Shown in pieces: positions 54,470 through 62,212 of a stretch of DNA of 64,000 nt (its first letter is position 1; each line of letters opens with the position of its first letter). Origin of the DNA: Streptomyces sp. CG 926 (lineage in GTDB: Bacteria; Actinomycetota; Actinomycetes; Streptomycetales; Streptomycetaceae); assembly GCF_003148825.1 (NCBI RefSeq), contig NZ_QGGZ01000013.1:1-64000 (forward strand), read 5' to 3'. Under the pieces are notes generated by a model. That model searched no databases. It was not told the DNA's origin and saw only the letters and a list, made by a program, of their open reading frames with translations. A program made the position numbers and the translations under genes.

Positions 54470-55120
54470 TCAGGGACCGACGGTGATCTGCTGCGCCGGG
54501 TCGGTGGTGTCCGTGACCTTGTACACCGCGTTGAAGATGGACGTGGTCGCGCTCGTCGGGCAGCCGAACCCGCCGGTGACCGTGACCGGAACCGAGACGT
54601 TCGTGAAGGTCAGGGTCGAGGGCGACCCGTTGGTCCAGGTACCGCCGGCGTTCGCCGGGGCGGTGGGTGCGGCGGTGACCGTGCAGGAGGCGAGCCCGCT
54701 CGTCTGGACCACCAGACCGCCGACCGGCAGGCCCAGGGTGGTGGTGATCGGGGCGCCGTTCTGCATCGACACCGTCCAGGCACCGCTGGTGGTGACCGTG
54801 GGCGTCACTCCCCACATGCTGGACGTGCAGGAGCTGTAGGTGGGCGCCGAGATCGGCGAGGACACCGCCCCGGCCGGGTTGGTGTTGCCGGGGGCTGCCG
54901 GCACGCTGCCGGTGGCGACGGAGGCCGTACAGGTCACGGTGACCGAACCGGCCTTGAAGGTGGCCTTCCCGCTGAGGGTGGCCCGGAACGCGTGCCCGGC
55001 CGGGGTGACGGTGGTCGACCCGGCCAGCGGTAAGGGGGCGGCGGAGGCGGTGACCGAGGCGAGCGTGATGGCTCCGGCGACGGCCGTCCCGAGGGCGAGC
55101 GCGGTGCGCGTACGGCTCAT
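54470..55120 (-). CDS. secreted protein of unknown function (third gene of DUF6230/DUF6114 operon)
   Basis: The 216-residue protein has a signal peptide (TALALGTAVAGAITLASVTASA) and a beta-rich, Ser/Thr-rich mature part with three to four cysteine pairs (VTVTCTASV, YSSCTSS, LASCTVTAAP, GGFGCPTS). No known domain is recognised. Its ATG overlaps the DUF6114 stop (ATGA), and such small secreted proteins are common partners of DUF6114 and DUF6230 genes in Streptomyces. It ends at a strong terminator. Confidence 0.8.
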   Translation of the reverse strand: MSRTRTALALGTAVAGAITLASVTASAAPLPLAGSTTVTPAGHAFRATLSGKATFKAGSVTVTCTASVATGSVPAAPGNTNPAGAVSSPISAPTYSSCTSSMWGVTPTVTTSGAWTVSMQNGAPITTTLGLPVGGLVVQTSGLASCTVTAAPTAPANAGGTWTNGSPSTLTFTNVSVPVTVTGGFGCPTSATTSIFNAVYKVTDTTDPAQQITVGP

Positions 55121-55563
55121 GGCTGTGCTCCTTGGGGATCGTGGTGCGGGGTGGGGGGAGAGGGTGCGGCCGCGGCGGACTCCGCCTTCGGGGCACTGCG
55201 GGCGCCCCGGGCGACGTGCGGCTGCCAGGCGAACATCAGGCCGCCGCCGAGGATGCCGAGGAGCGTGCCGATCAGGAATCCGCCGAGGTTCGACAGGACC
55301 AGAGCGGCGGTGGCGATCAGGGTGGTGAGGACACCCGCGAGGGAACGCTGTGGGGGAGAGAACCACGCGGTGAGCCCGAGCACGATCATCACGATGCCCA
55401 TCAGGACGGACGGGATACCCGCCACCCCCTGCTGGAGCATGATCTTCAGCGGTGCCAGCGGCAGGACGCAGATCCATGACCCGGCCAGGATCGCGAACAG
55501 CCCGCCCCAGAAAGGTCTGCTGCGCCGCCACCGCTGCCAGCGCCGCCGTAGGTTCAGAAGCAT
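55117..55563 (-). CDS. DUF6114 membrane protein
   Basis: The 148-residue protein starts with a basic segment (RRRWQRWRRSRPFWGGLFAI) and has four membrane helices (about 18-35, 45-65, 72-90, 93-115) and a Pro/Ala-rich tail. This matches DUF6114, a family of unknown function. The ATG overlaps the end of the DUF6230 gene by 10 bp, and its stop overlaps the next ATG. Confidence 0.8.
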   Translation of the reverse strand: MLLNLRRRWQRWRRSRPFWGGLFAILAGSWICVLPLAPLKIMLQQGVAGIPSVLMGIVMIVLGLTAWFSPPQRSLAGVLTTLIATAALVLSNLGGFLIGTLLGILGGGLMFAWQPHVARGARSAPKAESAAAAPSPPTPHHDPQGAQP

Positions 55564-56204
55564 TCCTTCTTGCCCTTGCTGACGTTCATGCTCAGGCCGG
55601 AGAGCTTGAAGGTGCCGGCGTTCGTCGCCCACGCCGTCTGCCGGAGGTCGGTGATGCTGACCGTGTCGGCCTGCTGGGCGAAGAGGTCCTGCATCCCTTG
55701 GGCCTCGGCGGGACCCTTGTCGAGGGTGGAGGCGTCCCGCCCGATCTCGATGTTGCTGAAGACGGCGTCGCCCGAGAGCTGGGTGGCGTCGACGAAGAGG
55801 TTGCTCGCCTCGACGGGGGACTTGTCCCCGGCGGTGAGGTTGAGCGAGATGTCCCCGATCACCGGGAGCGAGGTGACCACGGACTGGCAGAGGCTGTGGA
55901 GCTTGGCCTCCCTGATGGCGGTGACTGCCACCGGGATGAGCTCCTGGCGGGCGTTGACGTCCACGCTGCCGTACTGGGCGAAGCCCTCGCCCTCGAGGCT
56001 GCTCGCCGACACCTTGAACTGCTGTCCCGACACGGCGAACGAGGCGGCGAGCACGCCCTGCGCGAGGGCGATACCGAGGCCGGCGGTCACGGCGACGGCG
56101 GGGAGGGTCAGGACGGCGAACCGGCGCCAGCGGACGCGGCCGGAAGTATCTTCGGACGGGTCGGAGGCGCCGGACGGGTCGGATAAATGGGGAGAACCGG
56201 TCAT
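55554..56204 (-). CDS. DUF6230 protein
   Basis: The 216-residue protein has a cytoplasmic N-terminus, one membrane helix or uncleaved signal (FAVLTLPAVAVTAGLGIALA) and an extracellular domain with FAVSGQQFKVSASSLEGEGF and an N-rich centre, the features of DUF6230 (sometimes labelled cholesterol esterase without evidence). It is the first gene of a three-gene overlapping operon (DUF6230-DUF6114-secreted protein) with a clear promoter upstream. Function unknown; the set is probably a cell-envelope complex. Confidence 0.8.
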   Translation of the reverse strand: MTGSPHLSDPSGASDPSEDTSGRVRWRRFAVLTLPAVAVTAGLGIALAQGVLAASFAVSGQQFKVSASSLEGEGFAQYGSVDVNARQELIPVAVTAIREAKLHSLCQSVVTSLPVIGDISLNLTAGDKSPVEASNLFVDATQLSGDAVFSNIEIGRDASTLDKGPAEAQGMQDLFAQQADTVSITDLRQTAWATNAGTFKLSGLSMNVSKGKKECF

Positions 56205-56251
56205 GAGAACGTCCCTTATTTCGGCTGTGCACCGTTGTTACCGACGAGTTG

Positions 56252-56280
56252 AATGTAAGAGTGCCAATGGGGGTTGGCAA
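56252..56280 (-). promoter_or_regulatory. promoter and dyad upstream of the DUF6230 operon
   Basis: On the minus strand TTGCCA (56275-56280), a 17-bp spacer and TACATT (56252-56257) form a good sigma-70-like promoter. The dyad TGCCAA-N6-TTGGCA (56262-56279) covers the -35 and spacer, so a regulator could occlude it. Confidence 0.65.
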
Positions 56281-56311
56281 GGTTGTGCGAGCGCACCCTT
56301 TGAGCCGACTC

Positions 56312-57118
56312 CTACTGCTCCGTACGCAGGAGTTCGGCGACCTCCGCGTCCACCCGCCGGGCCATCGCCCGCGCGAACTCCGAGGTCACCACCTCACCGG
56401 CCACCGGCCGCAGAGCCGCCACCGCCGCCGTGATGTGCTGAAGTTGTGTGGCCGAAAGCCGTTCCAGCCCCTCCAGCCCTGCCGGACCGGCCGCGTCGAT
56501 CACGTAGCGCCGGAACAGCCCCACGAACCGGTCGGCGACCGCGGCGGCCTGCGCCTGTACGAACTCCCCGGCGTCCAGGATCTCCGCGAGCGGCACGCCC
56601 TGCCGTACCAGCGTCAGCGTGGCTTCCAGCAGCCGACGGTTCGGGTAGGTGACCAGATCCCCGTCGATCGTCACGTAGCCCAGCTCGGCCGCGCGCCGGG
56701 TGTCCTCGGCGGTCGCGGTCGGACCGAACAGCTCCCGCAACTCGCGCCGGGACAGCGTCACCGGCTCCTCCTGGACCCAGTCGCGGGTCATCTCCCGTTC
56801 CAGACCCAGCAGTTGGGACAGGCCGCCGCCTTCCTCCCAGGCCTGCAGCAGCTCGGCGATGCCGTTGACCGTGTAGCCGCGGCCCAGCAGGTCGTCGATG
56901 AGCCGCAGCCGGGTCAGGTGATCGTCGGAGTACCAGGCGATCCGGCCCTCCCGGCGCGGCGGTGGCAGCAGCCCGCGCTCCTGGTAGTAGCGCAGGTTGC
57001 GCACCTTGACGCCGGCCGCCCTCGCCACGTCCTCCCGGCGGTAGCGCCCGCCACCGCCGCCCGTGCCGCCGCTTCCGTCGCTTCCGCCACCGTTCCCGTT
57101 CTCCACCTGGCTGCTCAC
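56312..57118 (-). CDS. MerR family transcriptional regulator
   Basis: The 268-residue protein has a Gly/Ser-rich leader (1-24), the MerR winged helix (REDVARAAGVKVRNLRYYQE, the tyrosine-rich wing and RLIDDLLGRGYTVNGIAELL) and a C-terminal helical domain of about 150 residues. The effector domain lacks the cysteines of metal sensors, so an organic ligand or none is likely. I used the GTG at 57118. It lies on the same strand as the DUF6230 operon but ends before its promoter. Confidence 0.83.
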   Translation of the reverse strand: MSSQVENGNGGGSDGSGGTGGGGGRYRREDVARAAGVKVRNLRYYQERGLLPPPRREGRIAWYSDDHLTRLRLIDDLLGRGYTVNGIAELLQAWEEGGGLSQLLGLEREMTRDWVQEEPVTLSRRELRELFGPTATAEDTRRAAELGYVTIDGDLVTYPNRRLLEATLTLVRQGVPLAEILDAGEFVQAQAAAVADRFVGLFRRYVIDAAGPAGLEGLERLSATQLQHITAAVAALRPVAGEVVTSEFARAMARRVDAEVAELLRTEQ

Positions 57119-57146
57119 GCGCCAGAGTGTAGGTCGTACCGGCAGG

Positions 57147-58352
57147 TCACATGGGGCGCGGACGATCCTGCTTGACCGCGCGCAGGACCACGAACTTCGG
57201 CTCGCTCGCGACGACTTCGCTGTTGCCGAAGAGCCGGCGCAGGTGGGTGTGGTAGCCCATGTGCCGGTTGGCGACGATCCACAGCTCGCCACCCGGGCGC
57301 AGCACCTTGCGCGACTGCGCGAACATCCGCAGCGCCGTCGCGTCCGTCGTGGCCTGGTGGGAGTGGAAGGGCGGGTTGCTCAGCACCAGATCGACGGAGC
57401 CGGGGGAGAGCATCGCGACGCCGTCGCCGACGTGGAACTCGGCGGTGCGCCGGCCCTCGCGGATGTTCGCCCGGTAGGTCTCCCGCGCGGAAGCGACCGC
57501 CTGGTAGGACTCGTCGGTGAACACGACCTCCGCGTCCGGGTCGTGGGCCTGGACGGCCGTGCCGACGACGCCGTTGCCGCAGCCGAGGTCGACGACCCGG
57601 GCGCCGTCGGTGTTGGTCGGCAGGTTCTGCAGGAAGAAACGGGTGCCGACGTCGAGCCGATCGGCGCAGAAGATCCCGGCGTGGTTGACGACGGACAGAC
57701 CGGAGGCCGATCCGGCGTCCTCGTCCACCGTGTACGTCAGCGGCCACGGCCCGGTGGAGGTGGGGCGGGTCGCCCCGGGGGTCCCCGGCGTGCAGAAGAT
57801 CAGCCGGGCCTTCTTCTCCGCGAGCGAGGTCTTCGTAGGGCCGAGGATCTTCTCGAAGAGGCGCAGCGTGGAGGTGTGGATCTCCTTGACCATGCCGGTG
57901 CCGACGACGACGGTGCCCGCGTGCACGTGCGGAGCGAGCCGGTACAGCTGGTCCTCCAGCAGCGCCAGGCTCTTGGGTACGCGCACCAGCAGGACGTCGA
58001 TCCGCTCGGGCGGCGGGTCCTGGGTGGTCAGCAGGGTCACCGTCGACTTGGCCGTCCCGATGCCGGCCCGGTCCAGGTTCGCTGCGGTGGCGGCGCGGGT
58101 GAGGGCGGAGTCGGTGATCTGCGTCGGGCGGTGCGCGGCGAGCGCCGTCGTCAGCGTTCCCCAGCGGTCCCCGAGCACGGTGATCCGGCCGGCGGCGGCG
58201 GTCAGGTCCACCGGTCCCCGCTCACCGGTACCGGAGTCGAGGTGGCGCAGCAGGTACTCGTCCGCCGCGTCCCAGGCACGGAGCCGGTCGCGCGGGTCCT
58301 CGGGGAAGCGGGTGAGCTCGTAGGAGCCGAAGGGTGTGGTGAGGCGGTTCAT
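57147..58352 (-). CDS. class I methyltransferase, RlmG/RsmC-like
   Basis: The 401-residue protein has two tandem Rossmann-like halves. The N-terminal half is degenerate; the C-terminal half carries VVDLGCGNGVVG and the NPPFH motif of N2-guanine/N6-adenine methyltransferases. This is the layout of RlmG (23S rRNA G1835) and RsmC. The starting sequence MNRLTTPFGSYELTRFPED is usual for actinobacterial members. The rRNA target is inferred from family. It is 28 bp upstream of the MerR gene on the same strand. Confidence 0.82.
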   Translation of the reverse strand: MNRLTTPFGSYELTRFPEDPRDRLRAWDAADEYLLRHLDSGTGERGPVDLTAAAGRITVLGDRWGTLTTALAAHRPTQITDSALTRAATAANLDRAGIGTAKSTVTLLTTQDPPPERIDVLLVRVPKSLALLEDQLYRLAPHVHAGTVVVGTGMVKEIHTSTLRLFEKILGPTKTSLAEKKARLIFCTPGTPGATRPTSTGPWPLTYTVDEDAGSASGLSVVNHAGIFCADRLDVGTRFFLQNLPTNTDGARVVDLGCGNGVVGTAVQAHDPDAEVVFTDESYQAVASARETYRANIREGRRTAEFHVGDGVAMLSPGSVDLVLSNPPFHSHQATTDATALRMFAQSRKVLRPGGELWIVANRHMGYHTHLRRLFGNSEVVASEPKFVVLRAVKQDRPRPM

Positions 58353-58413
58353 ATGGGCCCCAGGCTATCCGAGCCGGAGGCCCGACCCCGCATGCGCGGG
58401 GCCGGTCGGCGCG

Positions 58414-58791
58414 CTACTCGGGGAACTCGCCCGCCATGGCGGCCGCCATCCGCAGATACGGGCGGGCCTCGGCGGCCCGACCCAGCCGCTCCAGGGTGCG
58501 ACCGAGCATCAGCTGTGCGTAGTCCTCGACGGGCCAGCGGTCCAGGATGGCGCGCAGCTCGCGCTCGGCGCGGGAGAGCTGGGCCGAGTGGTAGTAGGCG
58601 CGGGCCAGCAGCAGCCGGGGTGCCAGCTGCTCGGGGGCCTCGCCGGCGAGGGTCTCCAGGACGCGGGCGGCCGTCGCGTACTCCTTCGCGTCGAAGAAGA
58701 GCTGGGCGCGGGCCCAGCGCTCGGCGGCCGTCCCGTGCCCGAGGTACGTCGTCGGCGCGTCCACCGCGCTCTTCGGGTCCATCGGGTCCAT
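58414..58791 (-). CDS. small TPR protein
   Basis: The 125-residue protein contains about three tetratricopeptide units (AERWARAQLFFDAKEYATAA, LAPRLLLARAYYHSAQLSRA, DYAQLMLGRTLERLGRAAEA). The ATG at 58791 follows GGAGGAAGGGACGCG. Such proteins are scaffold-like; no partner is evident. It is divergent from the pirin gene. Confidence 0.8.
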   Translation of the reverse strand: MDPMDPKSAVDAPTTYLGHGTAAERWARAQLFFDAKEYATAARVLETLAGEAPEQLAPRLLLARAYYHSAQLSRAERELRAILDRWPVEDYAQLMLGRTLERLGRAAEARPYLRMAAAMAGEFPE

Positions 58792-58896
58792 CGCGTCCCT
58801 TCCTCCGTTCAGGTGATCTGTCCGCTGCCTCCAACACGCCTTGGTCATGGAACATTCCGCTCTCCGCCGCCACCGGCTCGGGGCTAGGTTGTGCAC

Positions 58897-59862
58897 ATGA
58901 GCAATCTCGATCGTCAGCCCGCTCTTTCCGCCTGCGGCGGCCGCGGCTTCGTCGTGGCCGAACCGGTGCGCGAGCTCCTCAGCCCGCGCACGGTCAAGCT
59001 CGGGGAGTCCACCGAGGTCCGCCGACTCCTGCCGAACCTGGGCCGCCGCATGGTGGGCGCCTGGTGCTTCGTGGACCACTACGGCCCGGACGACATCGCC
59101 GACGAGCCCGGTATGCAGGTCGCGCCGCACCCGCACTCGGGGCTCCAGACGGTGAGCTGGCTGCACGAGGGCGAGGTGCTGCACCGCGACAGCGTCGGCA
59201 GCCTGGAGACGATCCGCCCCCGGGAACTGGGCCTGATGACCTCCGGCCGCGGCATCAGCCACTCGGAGGAGAGCCCGCGTTCGCACGCCCGCTTCCTGCA
59301 CGGCGCCCAGCTGTGGGTGGCCCTGCCGGACGCCCACCGCGACGTGGAACCGCACTTCCAGCACCACGCCGACCTCCCGACGGTCACGGCCCCGGGCCTG
59401 ACGGCCACGGTCATCCTGGGCACCCTGGACACGGCGACCTCGCCGGGCACGGCGTACAGCCCGATCGTGGGCGCGGACCTGACCCTGGCGGCGGGCACGG
59501 AAACCCGCCTCCCGCTGGACCCGGACTTCGAGTACGCGGTCCTGTCGATGTCGGGCGAGGCCCACGTGGACGGCGTCCCGGTCCTCCCGGGCTCGATGCT
59601 CTACCTGGGCTGCGGCCGCACGGAACTCCCCCTGCGGGCGACCTCGGACGCGGGCCTGATGCTCCTGGGCGGCGAACCGTTCGAGGAGGAGATCGTGATG
59701 TTCTGGAACTGGATCGGACGGTCACACGATGATATCGCGCAGGCCCGCGAAGACTGGATGAACGGGTCCCGCTACGGCGAGGTCAAGGGCTACGACGGCC
59801 CTCCGATTCCGTCCCCCGCCCTCCCCCCGACCCACCTGAAGCCCAGGGGAAGGGTGCGTTGA
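58897..59862 (+). CDS. pirin family protein
   Basis: The 321-residue bicupin has the N-terminal pirin motif with metal ligands (VAPHPHSGLQTVSWLHEGEV, SGRGISHSEESP) and a C-terminal cupin. Bacterial pirins bind iron and some oxidise quercetin or modulate enzymes. The ATG at 58897 is preferred over an in-frame GTG six bases upstream. It is followed by a factor-independent terminator. Confidence 0.87.
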   Translation: MSNLDRQPALSACGGRGFVVAEPVRELLSPRTVKLGESTEVRRLLPNLGRRMVGAWCFVDHYGPDDIADEPGMQVAPHPHSGLQTVSWLHEGEVLHRDSVGSLETIRPRELGLMTSGRGISHSEESPRSHARFLHGAQLWVALPDAHRDVEPHFQHHADLPTVTAPGLTATVILGTLDTATSPGTAYSPIVGADLTLAAGTETRLPLDPDFEYAVLSMSGEAHVDGVPVLPGSMLYLGCGRTELPLRATSDAGLMLLGGEPFEEEIVMFWNWIGRSHDDIAQAREDWMNGSRYGEVKGYDGPPIPSPALPPTHLKPRGRVR

Positions 59863-60752
59863 CCTGCTGTTTTATATGGATCCTGGCTGGGTGCGGTACT
59901 CGTGCCCAGCCTTCCGTTTTTGGTGTCGGAGAACAGGGCGGCGGGCGCGGCGCATCAGCCGCAGGTGCGAGTGGTGGAGTCTCATGTGTCGCAGCCTGTA
60001 ATCAACTCTGGTCGGACGAATGCTGACCTTTTGCTGACTTTACTGACGAGTAGTTAGATCGGACGGGTTGTGTCGAGCAGCCTCGCCTGCAAGGGCTAGT
60101 GGCGGCAGTCTCTGCGCTGTCGGCTCCTGCGACCTGGACGGCCGACCTGGCCGAGATGTGCGTGATCCATCACTGAAGTGCATCCATGGCGGCGCGGACG
60201 ACCTTGTGCACAAGTGACAACCCCTTGCTGGTGCGACCCTGCACCAAAGGGCCTCGGGTCCGTGTGAGTGCTCGTGGCCACTGTTTCCCGGGGGCGGCTC
60301 TCTGCGCCCGCGATCTCCGGGCCGTGCGCGGAGGTGTACGGGTCGCCGGCCTCCGGCTCAACGGCCCGGCCTAGAGATATCGGTTCCCCCTCAAGCTCCT
60401 GCGGGCAGCCTGTCGCGGTCCGCGCGGTTCCCGCCCGAGCGGCGCGTGCGCAGGGAGTCCGCGGGATGGATTCTGCCCCTGGATGGTGGTCAGGGTGGCG
60501 AACGGCGGCAAAGGTGACTGGCCCGCTGCGGCTTCGCGTGATGCGTATGTGCCCGTGCGGGCCGCCGAGGCGGTGGCCGTGACGGCCACGTGGCCGAACG
60601 CGCCGATGGGCCAGAGGTGTTCAGTCGCATGATCACACTTCGAGAGCGGCGCGGCGGTAGTGGATCTTACGAACCCTTTACATATGTTTGCGGCGATTTG
60701 CCCGACATATGAACGTGTGTTCGCTCCGTGTTCGGAAAGGTTCGTGCCTCGC
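59863..60752. other. 890-bp non-coding region
   Basis: I see no credible gene on either strand; short open frames lack starts or family similarity. After the pirin terminator come three CTGAC repeats (60023, 60034, 60043) in an AT-richer patch and a perfect 12-bp palindrome CTTGTGCACAAG at 60203-60214. Two CATATG boxes (60681 and 60696) 15 bp apart lie in the promoter region of the secreted operon. GGAAAGG at 60734-60740 is the likely ribosome binding site of the next gene. Confidence 0.45.
59885..59921 (+). terminator. terminator after the pirin gene
   Basis: GGCTGGG and CCCAGCC form a stem around a 13-base loop, followed by TTCCGTTTTT. It lies 22 bp after the pirin stop and has the T-rich tail of an intrinsic terminator. 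Confidence 0.8.
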
Positions 60753-61271
60753 ATGACACGTATCGCCGTATCCCGCACGATCGCCGCGCTCGCAGTGGCC
60801 GTCGCCGCTGCCGCCACCTGCGCGGTCACCGTCCCCCACGCCCCGGCCTTCGCCTTCGTGCGCGCCTTTGACGACCCGCCGCCCGCCGAGGAGCCGTGCC
60901 CCGGCGGCGAGCCCAAGCCGTGCGCGGCCTCCTCGGAGGACCGGAAGGAGGTCGAGGACCAGAAGGAGCAGGTGGAGAAGGACGAGGCGAAAGCGAAGGA
61001 GGACATCGCCGCTGCCAAGGACCAGGCCACGAAGTGCGCTCCCACCTCGAAGGAGTGCATGAGCGACCTCGCCGGCGACGGCAAGGAGCAGAAGGAGGGC
61101 ATGACCAAGGCGCAGGAGCAGCTGGACGCGGTCCACCCCGCGCCCGCGGACAACGCGGCCACCGTCATGGACGGCGCGTGCCAAGCGTTCGCCGCCGAAC
61201 TGCCCCCCGCGCTGACCTCCGCCGCCGACCCTGCCGAACTGACGCGCGTCTGCGAGCTGATGAACCCGTGA
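60753..61271 (+). CDS. secreted charged/coiled-coil protein, first gene of the secreted operon
   Basis: The 172-residue protein has a signal peptide (TIAALAVAVAAAATCAVTVP). Its mature part is dominated by a Lys/Glu-rich helical stretch (about 55-115) likely to form a coiled coil, with cysteines in CPGGEPKPC, KCAPTSKEC and later GACQ and RVC. No known domain is recognised. Its stop overlaps the GTG of the next gene. The helical mature part contrasts with the beta-rich products downstream and may hold them together; that is speculation. Confidence 0.72.
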   Translation: MTRIAVSRTIAALAVAVAAAATCAVTVPHAPAFAFVRAFDDPPPAEEPCPGGEPKPCAASSEDRKEVEDQKEQVEKDEAKAKEDIAAAKDQATKCAPTSKECMSDLAGDGKEQKEGMTKAQEQLDAVHPAPADNAATVMDGACQAFAAELPPALTSAADPAELTRVCELMNP

Positions 61272-62212
61272 CGACAATGAACCGCCCGATCCGCGCCCTG
61301 GGCGCCGCCGCCGTCGTCATCGCACTCACCACTCCGGCCACCTCCGCCGCCGCTGCGGCCACCGACCCCGGCCGGACTGCGTCCGCCGCGCAGGCCTTCA
61401 ACGGCGACAAGCCGCTGACCTCCGTCAAGGAAGTGAGCGACTACTGCGCCGCGCACGCCGGGGACTGCCGTTTCAAGGTCGACCGGGTGGCGTCCAGCGA
61501 GTACCACACGACCGTGAAATCGCTGGGCAACGCGGTCGTCAACTGCACCAAGGAAGACATCAAGGTCACCCGGCAGGTCTCCCTCCAGATCTCCGCCTCT
61601 GACAACCTCGGCGGGGAGATCACAGGCCAGATCACCCTCGAGGGCCAGCTGAACGCCACCGGCTCGGTCACCGCCGGCGTGAGCGGCGAGGCCGGCGGCA
61701 CCTTCAAGACCCCGGACCAGTCCAAGGGCCCGAGCGCCGAGGCCACCGCGAAGGGCGGCGCCAACGGCAGCGGCACCATCGGCGGCTCCGCCACTCTGCG
61801 GGCTGCCTTCGAGGGCGCCTTCAAGCTGTCGTACTCCAAGTCCTGGAACACCCAGCAGACCGAGTCCACCTCCTACGAGGTCATCGTGAAGCCTGGTGAC
61901 GCCCTCATGTTCGGCGCCAGCGCCGCGATGCAGCGCGTCGCCGGAAGCGTTGCCACCGGCAGCGGACTCGGCGTGCGCAACGTCTTCGTCGACGGCCCCT
62001 CCAGCGTCAACACCACCACCTTCGTCGCCGACACCTTCACCGTCCCCGGCAACACCTGCCTCAAGCTGCGCCCCGCAGGCAAGACCGGCCTGGAGGACAC
62101 CACCACCACACCCCCCGCCGCCACCCGGGCCGCCGCCGCACCGGCCACCACACAGCTGCCCAAGGGGTCCCGCTTCAAGCAGCGTGTCGAACTCGACGGG
62201 AAGCCCTCATGA
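61268..62212 (+). CDS. secreted beta-rich protein with aerolysin-like features
   Basis: The 314-residue protein has a signal peptide (about 1-32). A three-cysteine motif (C60-x6-C67-x25-C93, ending NCT) follows. Then come long alternating Ser/Thr/Gly strands (QITLEGQLNATGSVTAGVSG, then a Gly/Ala-rich loop, then KLSYSKSWNTQQTESTSYEV) and VKPG at 207-210 followed by QR at 222-223. Amphipathic strands around a Gly-rich loop and the V-x-PG ending resemble aerolysin-type pore-forming proteins; this is a pattern match, not a proven family. GTG at 61268 overlaps the upstream stop; an ATG at 61277 is an alternative. Confidence 0.72.
   Translation: MTTMNRPIRALGAAAVVIALTTPATSAAAAATDPGRTASAAQAFNGDKPLTSVKEVSDYCAAHAGDCRFKVDRVASSEYHTTVKSLGNAVVNCTKEDIKVTRQVSLQISASDNLGGEITGQITLEGQLNATGSVTAGVSGEAGGTFKTPDQSKGPSAEATAKGGANGSGTIGGSATLRAAFEGAFKLSYSKSWNTQQTESTSYEVIVKPGDALMFGASAAMQRVAGSVATGSGLGVRNVFVDGPSSVNTTTFVADTFTVPGNTCLKLRPAGKTGLEDTTTTPPAATRAAAAPATTQLPKGSRFKQRVELDGKPS

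Noticed and set aside
60170..60374. Small open frames around 60.2-60.4 kb on both strands
   Set aside because: They lack ribosome binding sites and family similarity, and each overlaps the other; chance frames in high-GC DNA.
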